A DNA stretch of 64,000 nucleotides from positions 15,836,501 through 15,900,500 of the forward strand of contig CM037459.1 of assembly GCA_021014325.1 (NCBI GenBank). Direction: 5' to 3'. This document shows positions 25,301 to 37,300 of the stretch, in pieces (the stretch's first letter is position 1; each line of letters begins with the position of its first letter). The stretch is from Plazaster borealis (Eukaryota > Echinodermata > Asteroidea > Forcipulatida > Labidiasteridae). A program made the position numbers and the translations under genes. Below the pieces are notes generated by a model. The model searched no databases and was not told the origin of the DNA. It saw only the letters and a list, made by a program, of their open reading frames with translations.

Positions 25301-28300
25301 TATATTATGTATTTGAAACTGTTATTAAAAATAATGTTAACTTCGTGACCCATTTTATTAAGGTCAAATTGTTTCTGGACGTACGTAACGTACGCTCCCG
25401 CACACTAGTTTTCATAATGCTGCTTGCCATGCATCGCGCAAAATACCGAAGTACTTGCAGTGTGGAGAATGTGGCATGGCAACCATATCAAACGTTGTTG
25501 AGTTGATTACTACCAAAAGTACGGCACCAGACTACTCTAATGTGTAGACTGGCTACAGGTCCCTACACTGAATTACACATTCGCGTTGATTCTGTCTATT
25601 GAAATCTGTATGTGTCGGGGATTGGGCCGGGAGCGGGAACCAGTCTATGTTTTTTTCTCGCTATTTCGTTGGTATCCAAGGCTTGTTCTTTTGGATAAAT
25701 GTATTGGATAAATGTTTGTGAACCAGCGACCTACCTGCCTTGCAACTTTCTTTTTCCTCGCTAAACAAATGTTTGTGTACACGCGTGGAAATGTCAAAAT
25801 CGGACTAGTTAACGGTGCAAAAATTTCGGAAATCTTTATCATATCTATCAATTCAATATTGATCCTTCATCATGCAATCCCATAACAGACGTAAAGAAAA
25901 AAAAGCATGAGGTCGAATAGGCTGGAGCAGCAGCAAAGTGCTAACGTTTAGACGCGTTTTTTTTTTGGTGAGACTGTTAAGCCGGAGCTCGGAAGGCATA
26001 AAGCTTGTCATGGTCGGCATGCACGTTTACATAGGCCAATTATTTGGCGTTGGGGATTCGTTTTCAATTTTCATAATCATATTTTTTTTTTTGAAAAATT
26101 GCTTTTCAAGAATTTTATATTCAACTACAAGATTGAACATATTTTATTGAGCCTTGGGGTTGGGTGGGGAGTTGGGGTGATGGTGATCCGGGATTGATAT
26201 TTTTTCAGATGAGCACGCAGGGAATTAACTTTCTTAATATTTTTTCTGTATAATTTTTTCCAAGAATTCTGTGTTCTGGGGCAACGGTTTTTTGTCAAGT
26301 GAGCGTGTTGTAGTATACATAAGTCATTAACAAAGAAAAGTTTGAAAATGGCCTTGGTGCCCTTTCAGTTGGCCTTGGTGCCCCTTTCTTTTTTGGAGCC
26401 TTCGAGGCCAAGTGGCCTTGACCCTCTGAAGCTTAAGGTTGAGGCCTGACTGCAAGTGGTTTGAGTCAATTCAGTTCTTACTGCTAGTGGTTTGAGTCAA
26501 TTCAGTGTGTACTGCAAGTGGTTTGAGTCAAGTCGGTGTGTACTGCTAGTGGTTTGAGTCAATTCAGTGTGTGCTGCAAGTGGTTTGAGTCATTTCAGTG
26601 TGTACTGCTAGTGGTTTGAGTCAAGTCAGTGTGTACTGCTAGTAGGTTGTGTCAATTCAGTGTGTACGGCTAGTGGTTTGAGTCAAGTCAGTGTGTACTG
26701 CTAGTGGTTTGAGTCAAGTCAGTGTGTACTGCTAGTGGTTTGAGTCAATTCAGTGTGTACTGCTAGTGGTTTGGGTCAAGTCAGTGTGTACTGCTAGTGG
26801 TTTGAGTCAATTCAGTGTGTACTGCTAGTGGTTTGAGTCAATTCAGTGTGTACTGCTAGTGGTTTGAGTCAATTCAGTGTGTACTGCTAGTGGTTTGAGT
26901 CAATTCAGTGTGTACTGCTAGTGGTTTGAGTCAATTCAGTGTGTACTGCTAGTGGTTTGAGTCAAGTCAGTGTTTACTGCTAGTGGTTTGGGTCAATTCA
27001 GTGTGTACTGCAAGTGGTTTGAGTCAATTCAGTGTGTATTGTAAGTGGTTTGAGTCAATTCAGTGTGTACTTCAAGTGGTTTGAGTCAATTCAGTGTGTA
27101 CTGCAAGTGGTTAGAGTCATTTCAGTGTGTACTGCAAGTGGTTTGAGTCAATTCAGTGTGTACTGCAAGTGGTTTGAGTCAATTAAGTGTGTACTGCAAG
27201 TGGTTTGAGTCAATTCAGTGTGTACTGCAAGTGGTTTGAGTCAATTCAGTGTGTACTTCAAGTGGTTTGAGTCAATTCAGTGTGTACTGCAAGTGGTTAG
27301 AGTCATTTCAGTGTGTACTGCAAGTGGTTTGAGTCAATTCAGTGTGTACTGCAAGTGGTTTGAGTCAATTAAGTGTGTACTGCAAGTGGTTTGAGTCAAT
27401 TCAGTGTGTACTGCAAGTGGTTTGAGTCAATTCAGTGTGTACTGCTAGTGGTTTGGGTCAAGTCAGTGTGTACTGCAAGTGGTTTGAGTCAATTCAGTTC
27501 TTACTGCTAGTGGTTTGAGTCAATTCAGTGTGTACTGCAAGTGGTTTGAGTCAATTCGGTGTGTACTGCTAGTGGTTTGAGTCAAGTCAGTGTGTACTGC
27601 TAGTAGGTTGAGTCAATTCAGTGTGTACGGCTAGTGGTTTGAGTCAAGTCAGTGTGTACTGCTAGTGGTTTGAGTCAATTCAGTGTGTACTGCTAGTGGT
27701 TTGAGTCAATTCAGTGTGTACTGCTAGTGGTTTGGGTCAAGTCAGTGTGTACTGCTAGTGGTTTGAGTCAATTCAGTGTGTACTGCTAGTGGTTTGAGTC
27801 AATTCAGTGTGTACTGCTAGTGGTTTGAGTCAATTCAGTGTGTACTGCTAGTGGTTTGAGTCAATTCAGTGTGTACTGCTAGTGGTTTGAGTCAATTCAG
27901 TGTGTACTGCTAGTGGTTTGAGTCAAGTCAGTGTTTACTGCTAGTGGTTTGGGTCAATTCAGTGTGTACTGCAAGTGGTTTGAGTCAATTCAGTGTGTAT
28001 TGCAAGTGGTTTGAGTCAATTCAGTGTGTACTTCAAGTGGTTTGAGTCAATTCAGTGTGTACTGCAAGTGGTTAGAGTCATTTCAGTGTGTACTGCAAGT
28101 GGTTTGAGTCAATTCAGTGTGTATTGCAAGTGGTTTGAGTCAATTAAGTGTGTACTGCAAGTGGTTTGAGTCAATTAAGTGTGTACTGCTAGTGGTTTGA
28201 GTCAAATCAGTGTGTACTGCTAGTGGTTTGGGTCAAGTCAGTGTGTACTGCAAGTGGTTTGAGTCAATTCAGTTCTTACTGCTAGTGGTTTGAGTCAATT

Positions 28301-31300
28301 CAGTGTGTACTGCAAGTGGTTTGAGTCAATTCAGTGTGTACTGCTAGTGGTTTGAGTCAAGTCAGTGTGTACTGCTAGTGGTTTGAGTCAAGTCAGTGTT
28401 TACTGCTAGTGGTTTGGGTCAATTCAGTGTGTACTGCTAGTGGTTTGAGTCAAGTCAGTGTTTACTGCTAGTGGTTTGGGTCAAGTCAGTGTGTACTGCT
28501 AGTGGTTTGAGTCAATTCAGTGTGTACTGCTAGTGGTTTGAGTCAAGTCAGTGTTTACTGCTAGTGGTTTGGGTCAAGTCAGTGTTTACTGCTAGTGGTT
28601 TGAGTCAAGTCAGTGTTTACTGCTAGTGGTTTGAGTCAAGTCAGTGTTTACTGCTAGTGGTTTGGGTCAATTCAGTGTGTACTGCTAGTGGTTTGAGTCA
28701 AGTCAGTGTTTACTGCTAGTGGTTTGAGTCAATTCAGTGTGTACTGCTAGTGGTTTGAGTCAATTCAGTGTGTACTGCTAGTGGTTTGAGTCAAGTCAGT
28801 GTTTACTGCTAGTGGTTTGGGTCAAGTCGGTGTGTACTGCTAGTGGTTTGAGTCAATTCAGTGTGTACTGCAAGTGGTTTGGGTCAAGTCAGTGTGTACT
28901 GCAAGTGGTTTGAGTCAATTCAGTTCTTACTGCTAGTGGTTTGAGTCAATTCAGTGTGTACTGCAAGTGGTTTGAGTCAATTCAGTGTGTACTGCTAGTG
29001 GTTTGAGTCATTTCAGTGTGTACTGCTAGTGGTTTGGGTCAAGTCAGTGTGTACTGCAAGTGGTTTGAGTCAATTCAGTTCTTACTGCTAGTGGTTCAAG
29101 TCAGTGTGTACTGCTAGTGGTTTGAGTCATTTCAGTGTGTACTGCTAGTGGTTTGAGTCAAGTCAGTGTGTACTGCTAATAGGTTGAGTCAATTCAGTGT
29201 GTACTGCTAGTGGTTTGAGTCAAGTCAGTGTGTACTGCTAGTGGTTTGAGTCAATTCAGTGTGTACTGCTAGTGGTTTGAGTCAATTCAGTGTGTACTGC
29301 TAGTGGTTTGGGTCAAGTCAGTGTGTACTGCTAGTGGTTTGAGTCAATTCAGTGTGTACTGCTAGTGGTTTGAGTCAATTCAGTTCTTACTGCTAGTGGT
29401 TTGAGTCAATTCAGTTCTTACTGCTAGTGGTTTGAGTCAAGTCAGTGTTTAATGCTAGTGGTTTGAGTCAATTCAGTGTGTACTGCAAGTGGTTTGAGTT
29501 AATTCAGTGTGTATTGCAAGTGGTTTGAGTCAATTCAGTGTGTACTGGTAGTGGTTTGAGTCAAGTCAGTGTTTACTGCTAGTGGTTCTGGTAAATACTG
29601 CATACATGTAAATCTCCACGTGGTCCACGTGACGTGGTTTGGGTCAATTCAGTGTGTACTGCTAGTGGTTTGAGTCAATTCAGTGTGTACTGCTAGTGGT
29701 TTGAGTCAAGTCAGTGTTTACTGCTAGTGGTTTGGGTCAAGTCGGTGTGTACTGCTAGTGGTTTGAGTCAATTCAGTGTGTACTGCAAGTGGTTTGAGTC
29801 ATTTCAGTGTGTACTGCTAGTGGTTTGAGTCAAGTCAGTGTGTACTGCTAGTAGGTTGAGTCAATTCAGTGTGTACGGCTAGTGGTTTGAGTCAAGTCAG
29901 TGTGTACTGCTAGTGGTTTGAGTCAATTCAGTGTGTACTGCTAGTGGTTTGAGTCAATTCAGTGTTTACTGCTAGTGGTTTGGGTCAAGTCAGTGTGTAC
30001 TGCAAGTGGTTTGAGTCAATTCAGTTCTCACTGCTAGTGGTTTGAGTCAATTCAGTGTGTATGCAAGTGGTTTGAGTCAAGTCGGTGTGTACTGCTAGTG
30101 GTTTGAGTCAATTCAGTGTGTACTGCAAGTGGTTTGAGTCATTTCAGTGTGTACTGCTAGTGGTTTGAGTCAAGTCAGTGTGTACTGCTAGTAGGTTGAG
30201 TCAATTCAGTGTGTACGGCTAGTGGTTTGAGTCAAGTCAGTGTGTACTGCTAGTGGTTTGAGTCAAGTCAGTGTGTACTGCTAGTGGTTTGAGTCAATTC
30301 AGTGTGTACTGCTAGTGGTTTGGGTCAAGTCAGTGTGTACTGCTAGTGGTTTGAGTCAATTCAGTGTGTACTGCTAGTGGTTTGAGTCAATTCAGTGTGT
30401 ACTGCTAGTGGTTTGAGTCAATTCAGTGTGTACTGCTAGTGGTTTGAGTCAATTCAGTGTGTACTGCTAGTGGTTTGAGTCAATTCAGTGTGTACTGCTA
30501 GTGGTTTGAGTCAAGTCAGTGTTTACTGCTAGTGGTTTGGGTCAATTCAGTGTGTACTGCAAGTGGTTTGAGTCAATTCAGTGTTATTGCAAGTGGTTTG
30601 AGTCAATTCAGTGTGTACTTCAAGTGGTTTGAGTCAATTCAGTGTGTACTGCAAGTGGTTAGAGTCATTTCAGTGTGTACTGCAAGTGGTTTGAGTCAAG
30701 TCAGTGTGTATTGCAAGTGGTTTGAGTCAATTAAGTGTGTACTGCAAGTGGTTTGAGTCAATTAAGTGTGTACTGCTAGTGGTTTGAGTCAAATCAGTGT
30801 GTACTGCTAGTGGTTTGGGTCAAGTCAGTGTGTACTGCAAGTGGTTTGAGTCAATTCAGTTCTTACTGCTAGTGGTTTGAGTCAATTCAGTGTGTACTGC
30901 AAGTGGTTTGAGTCAAGTCAGTGTGTTCTGCTAGTGGTTTGAGTCATTTCAGTGTGTACTGCTAGTGGTTTGGGTCAAGTCAGTGTGTACTGCAAGTGGT
31001 TTGAGTCAATTCAGTTCTTACTGCTAGTGGTTTGAGTCAATTCAGTGTGTACTGCAAGTGGTTTGAGTCAAGTCAGTGTGTACTGCTAGTGGTTTGAGTC
31101 ATTTCAGTGTGTACTGCTAGTGGTTTGAGTCAAGTCAGTGTGTACTGCTAGTGGTTTGAGTCAATTCAGTGTGTACTGCTAGTGGTTTGAGTCAAGTCAG
31201 TGTGTACTGCTAGTGGTTTGAGTCAATTCAGTGTGTACTGCTAGTGGTTTGAGTCAATTCAGTGTGTACTGCTAGTGGTTTGAGTCAATTCAGTGTGTAC

Positions 31301-34300
31301 TGCTAGTGGTTTGAGTCAATTCAGTGTGTACTGCTAGTGGTTTGAGTCAATTCAGTGTGTACTGCTAGTGGTTTGAGTCAATTCAGTGTGTACTGCTAGT
31401 GGTTTGAGTCAATTCAGTGTGTACTGCTAGTGGTTTGAGTCAATTCAGTGTGTACTGCTAGTGGTTTGAGTCAATTCAGTGTGTACTGCTAGTGGTTTGA
31501 GTCAATTCAGTGTGTACTGCTAGTGGTTTGAGTCAATTCAGTGTGTACTGCTAGTGGTTTGAGTCAATTCAGTGTGTACTGCTAGTGGTTTGAGTCAATT
31601 CAGTGTGTACTGCTAGTGGTTTGAGTCAAGTCAGTGTGTACTGCTAGTGGTTTGAGTCAATTCAGTGTGTACTGCAAGTGGTTTGAGTCAATTCAGTGTG
31701 TACTGCAAGTGGTTTGAGTCAATTCAGTGTGTACTGCTAGTGGTTTGAGTCAATTCAGTGTGTACTGCAAGTGGTTTGAGTCATTTCAGTGTGTACTGCA
31801 AGTGGTTTGAGTCAATTCAGTGTGTACTGCTAGTGGTTTGAGTCAATTCAGTGTGTACTGCAAGTGGTTTGAGTCAATTCAGTGTGTACTGCTAGTGGTT
31901 TGAGTCAATTCAGTGTGTACTGCTAGTGGTTTGAGTCAAGTCAGTGTGTACTGCTAGTGGTTTGGGTCAATTCAGTGTGTACTGCAAGTGGTTTGAGTCA
32001 ATTCAGTGTTATTGCAAGTGGTTTGAGTCAATTCAGTGTGTACTGCAAGTGGTTAGAGTCATTTCAGTGTGTACTGCAAGTGGTTTGAGTCAAGTCAGTG
32101 TGTATTGCAAGTGGTTTGAGTCAATTAAGTGTGTACTGCAAGTGGTTTGAGTCAATTAAGTGTGTACTGCTAGTGGTTTGAGTCAAATCAGTGTGTACTG
32201 CTAGTGGTTTGGGTCAAGTCAGTGTGTACTGCAAGTGGTTTGAGTCAATTCAGTTCTTACTGCTAGTGGTTTGAGTCAATTCAGTGTGTACTGCAAGTGG
32301 TTTGAGTCAAGTCAGTGTGTACTGCTAGTGGTTTGAGTCATTTCAGTGTGTACTGCTAGTGGTTTGGGTCAAGTCAGTGTGTACTGCAAGTGGTTTGAGT
32401 CAATTCAGTTCTTACTGCTAGTGGTTTGAGTCAATTCAGTGTGTACTGCAAGTGGTTTGAGTCAAGTCAGTGTGTACTGCTAGTGGTTTGAGTCATTTCA
32501 GTGTGTACTGCTAGTGGTTTGAGTCAAGTCAGTGTGTACTGCTAATAGGTTGAGTCAATTCAGTGTGTACTGCTAGTGGTTTGAGTCAAGTCAGTGTGTA
32601 CTGCTAGTGGTTTGAGTCAATTCAGTGTGTACTGCTAGTGGTTTGAGTCAATTCAGTGTGTACTGCTAGTGGTTTGGGTCAAGTCAGTGTGTACTGCTAG
32701 TGGTTTGAGTCAATTCAGTGTGTACTGCTAGTGGTTTGAGTCAATTCAGTTCTTACTGCTAGTGGTTTGAGTCAATTCAGTGTGTACTGCTAGTGGTTTG
32801 AGTCAAGTCAGTGTTTACTGCTAGTGGTTTGAGTCAATTCAGTGTGTACTGCAAGTGGTTTGAGTTAATTCAGTGTGTATTACAAGTGGTTTGAGTCAAT
32901 TCAGTGTGTACTGCTAGTGGTTTGAGTCAATTCAGTGTGTACTGCTAGTGGTTTGAGTCAAGTCAGTGTTTACTGCTAGTGGTTTGAGTCAATTCAGTGT
33001 GTACTGCAAGTGGTTTGAGTTAATTCAGTGTGTATTGCAAGTGGTTTGAGTCAATTCAGTGTGTACTGCTAGTGGTTTGAGTCAAGTCAGTGTTTACTGC
33101 TAGTGGTTCTGGTAAATACTGCATACATGTAAATCTCCACGTGGTCCACGTGACGTGGTTTGGGTCAATTCAGTGTGTACTGCAAGTGGTTTGAGTCAAT
33201 TCAGTGTGTACTGCTAGTGGTTTGAGTCAATTCAGTGTGTACTGCTAGTGGTTTGAGTCAAGTCAGTGTGTACTGCTAGTGGTTTGAGTCAATTCAGTGT
33301 GTACTGCTAGTGGTTTGAGTCAATTCAGTGTGTACTGCTAGTGGTTTGAGTCAAGTCAGTGTTTACTGCTAGTGGTTTGGGTCAATTCAGTGTGTACTGC
33401 AAGTGGTTTGAGTCAATTCAGTGTGTACTGCAAGTGGTTTGAGTCAATTCAGTGTGTACTGCAAGTGGTTTGAGTCAATTCAGTGTGTACTGCTAGTGGT
33501 TTGAGTCAATTCAGTGTGTTCTGCTAGTGGTTTGAGTCAATTCAGTGTGTACTGCTAGTGGTTTGAGTCAATTCAGTGTGTTCTGCTAGTGGTTTGAGTC
33601 AATTCAGTGTGTACTGCTAGTGGTTTGAGTCATTTCAGTGTGTACTGCTAGTGGTTTGAGTCAATTCAGTGTGTTCTGCTAGTGGTTTGAGTCAATTCAG
33701 TGTGTACTGCTAGTGGTTTGAGTCAATTCAGTGTGTATGCAAGTGGTTTGAGTCAAGTCGGTGTGTACTGCTAGTGGTTTGAGTCAATTCAGTGTGTACT
33801 GCAAGTGGTTTGAGTCATTTCAGTGTGTACTGGTAGTGGTTTGAGTCAAGTCAGTGTGTACTGCTAGTAGGTTGAGTCAATTCAGTGTGTACGGCTAGTG
33901 GTTTGAGTCAAGTCAGTGTGTACTGCTAGTGGTTTGAGTCAATTCAGTGTGTACTGCTAGTGGTTTGAGTCAATTCAGTGTGTACTGCTAGTGGTTTGGG
34001 TCAAGTCAGTGTGTACTGCTAGTGGTTTGAGTCAATTCAGTGTGTACTGCTAGTGGTTTGAGTCAATTCAGTGTGTACTGCTAGTGGTTTGAGTCAATTC
34101 AGTGTGTACTGCTAGTGGTTTGAGTCAATTCAGTGTGTACTGCTAGTGGTTTGAGTCAATTCAGTGTGTACTGCTAGTGGTTTGAGTCAAGTCAGTGTTT
34201 ACTGCTAGTGGTTTGGGTCAATTCAGTGTGTACTGCAAGTGGTTTGAGTCAATTCAGTGTTATTGCAAGTGGTTTGAGTCAATTCAGTGTGTACTTCAAG

Positions 34301-37300
34301 TGGTTTGAGTCAATTCAGTGTGTACTGCAAGTGGTTAGAGTCATTTCAGTGTGTACTGCAAGTGGTTTGAGTCAAGTCAGTGTGTATTGCAAGTGGTTTG
34401 AGTCATTTAAGTGTGTACTGCAAGTGGTTTGAGTCAATTAAGTGTGTACTGCTAGTGGTTTGAGTCAAATCAGTGTGTACTGCTAGTGGTTTGGGTCAAG
34501 TCAGTGTGTACTGCAAGTGGTTTGAGTCAATTCAGTTCTTACTGCTAGTGGTTTGAGTCAATTCAGTGTGTACTGCAAGTGGTTTGAGTCAAGTCAGTGT
34601 GTACTGCTAGTGGTTTGAGTCAATTCAGTGTGTACTGCTAGTGGTTTGAGTCAAGTCAGTGTGTACTGCTAGTGGTTTGAGTCAATTCAGTGTGTACTGC
34701 TAGTGGTTTGAGTCAATTCAGTTCTTACTGCTAGTGGTTTGAGTCAATTCAGTGTGTACTGCTAGTGGTTTGAGTCAAGTCAGTGTTTACTGCTAGTGGT
34801 TTGAGTCAATTCAGTGTGTACTGCAAGTGGTTTGAGTTAATTCAGTGTGTATTACAAGTGGTTTGAGTCAATTCAGTGTGTACTGCTAGTGGTTTGAGTC
34901 AATTCAGTTCTTACTGCTAGTGGTTTGAGTCAAGTCAGTGTGTACTGCTAGTAGGTTGAGTCAATTCAGTGTGTACTGCTAGTGGTTTGAGTCAAGTCAG
35001 TGTGTACTGCTAGTGGTTTGAGTCAATTCAGTGTGTACTGCTAGTGGTTTGAGTCAATTCAGTGTGTACTGCTAGTGGTTTGGGTCAAGTCAGTGTGTAC
35101 TGCTAGTGGTTTGAGTCAATTCAGTGTGTACTGCTAGTGGTTTGAGTCAATTCAGTGTGTACTGCTAGTGGTTTGAGTCAATTCAGTGTGTACTGCTAGT
35201 GGTTTGAGTCAATTCAGTGTGTACTGCTAGTGGTTTGAGTCAATTCAGTGTGTACTGCTAGTGGTTTGAGTCAAGTCAGTGTTTACTGCTAGTGGTTTGG
35301 GTCAATTCAGTGTGTACTGCAAGTGGTTTGAGTCAATTCAGTGTTATTGCAAGTGGTTTGAGTCAATTCAGTGTGTACTTCAAGTGGTTTGAGTCAATTC
35401 AGTGTGTACTGCAAGTGGTTAGAGTCATTTCAGTGTGTACTGCAAGTGGTTTGAGTCAAGTCAGTGTGTATTGCAAGTGGTTTGAGTCATTTAAGTGTGT
35501 ACTGCAAGTGGTTTGAGTCAATTCAGTGTGTACTGCTAGTGGTTTGAGTCAAATCAGTGTGTACTGCTAGTGGTTTGGGTCAAGTCAGTGTGTACTGCAA
35601 GTGGTTTGAGTCAATTCAGTTCTTACTGCTAGTGGTTTGAGTCAATTCAGTGTGTACTGCAAGTGGTTTGAGTCAAGTCAGTGTGTACTGCTAGTGGTTT
35701 GAGTCAATTCAGTGTGTACTGCTAGTGGTTTGGGTCAAGTCGGTGTGTACTGCTAGTGGTTTGAGTCAATTCAGTGTGTACTGCTAGTGGTTTGAGTCAA
35801 TTCAGTTCTTACTGCTAGTGGTTTGAGTCAATTCAGTGTGTACTGCTAGTGGTTTGAGTCAAGTCAGTGTTTACTGCTAGTGGTTTGAGTCAATTCAGTG
35901 TGTACTGCAAGTGGTTTGAGTTAATTCAGTGTGTATTACAAGTGGTTTGAGTCAATTCAGTGTGTACTGCTAGTGGTTTGAGTCAATTCAGTTCTTACTG
36001 CTAGTGGTTTGAGTCAAGTCAGTGTTTACTGCTAGTGGTTTGAGTCAATTCAGTGTGTACTGCAAGTGGTTTGAGTTAATTCAGTGTGTATTGCAAGTGG
36101 TTTAAGTCAATTCAGTGTGTACTGCTAGTGGTTTGAGTCAAGTCAGTGTTTACTGCTAGTGGTTCTGGTAAATACTGCATACATGTAAATCTCCACGTGG
36201 TTTGGGTCAATTCAGTGTGTACTGCAAGTGGTTTGAGTCAATTCAGTGTGTACTGCAAGTGGTTTGAGTCAAGTCAGTGTGTACTGCTAGTGGTTTGTGT
36301 CAATTCAGTGTGTACTGCTAGTGGTTTGAGTCAAGTCAGTGTTTACTGCTAGTGGTTTGAGTCAAGTCAGTGTTTACTGCTAGTGGTTTGTGTCAATTCA
36401 GTGTGTACTGCTAGTGGTTTGAGTCAAGTCAGTGTTTACTGCTAGTGGTTTGGGTCAATTCAGTGTGTACTGCAAGTGGTTTGAGTCAATTCAGTGTGTA
36501 CTGCTAGTGGTTTGAGTCAATTCAGTGTGTACTGCTAGTGGTTTGAGTCAATTCAGTGTGTACTGCTAGTGGTTTGAGTCAATTCAGTGTGTACTGCTAG
36601 TGGTTTGAGTCAAGTCAGTGTTTACTGCTAGTGGTTTGGGTCAATTCAGTGTGTACTGCAAGTGGTTTGAGTTAATTCAGTGTGTATTGCAAGTGGTTTG
36701 AGTCAATTCAGTGTGTACTGGTAGTGGTTTGAGTCAAGTCAGTGTTTACTGCTAGTGGTTCTGGTAAATACTGCATACATGTAAATCTCCACGTGGTCCA
36801 CGTGACGTGGTTTGGGTCAATTCAGTGTGTACTGCAAGTGGTTTGAGTCAATTCAGTGTGTACTGCAAGTGGTTTGAGTCAATTCAGTGTGTATTGCAAG
36901 GGTTTGAGTCAATCAGTGTGTACTGCAAGTGGTTAGAGTCATTTCAGTGTGTACTGCTAGTGGTTTGAGTCAATTCAGTGTGTTCTGCTAGTGGTTTGAG
37001 TCAATTCAGTGTGTACTGCTAGTGGTTTGAGTCAATTCAGTGTGTATGCAAGTGGTTTGAGTCAAGTCGGTGTGTACTGCTAGTGGTTTGAGTCAATTCA
37101 GTGTGTACTGCAAGTGGTTTGAGTCATTTCAGTGTGTACTGCTAGTGGTTTGAGTCAAGTCAGTGTGTACTGCTAGTAGGTTGAGTCAATTCAGTGTGTA
37201 CTGCTAGTGGTTTGAGTCAATTCAGTTCTTACTGCTAGTGGTTTGAGTCAATTCAGTGTGTACTGCTAGTGGTTTGAGTCAAGTCAGTGTTTACTGCTAG

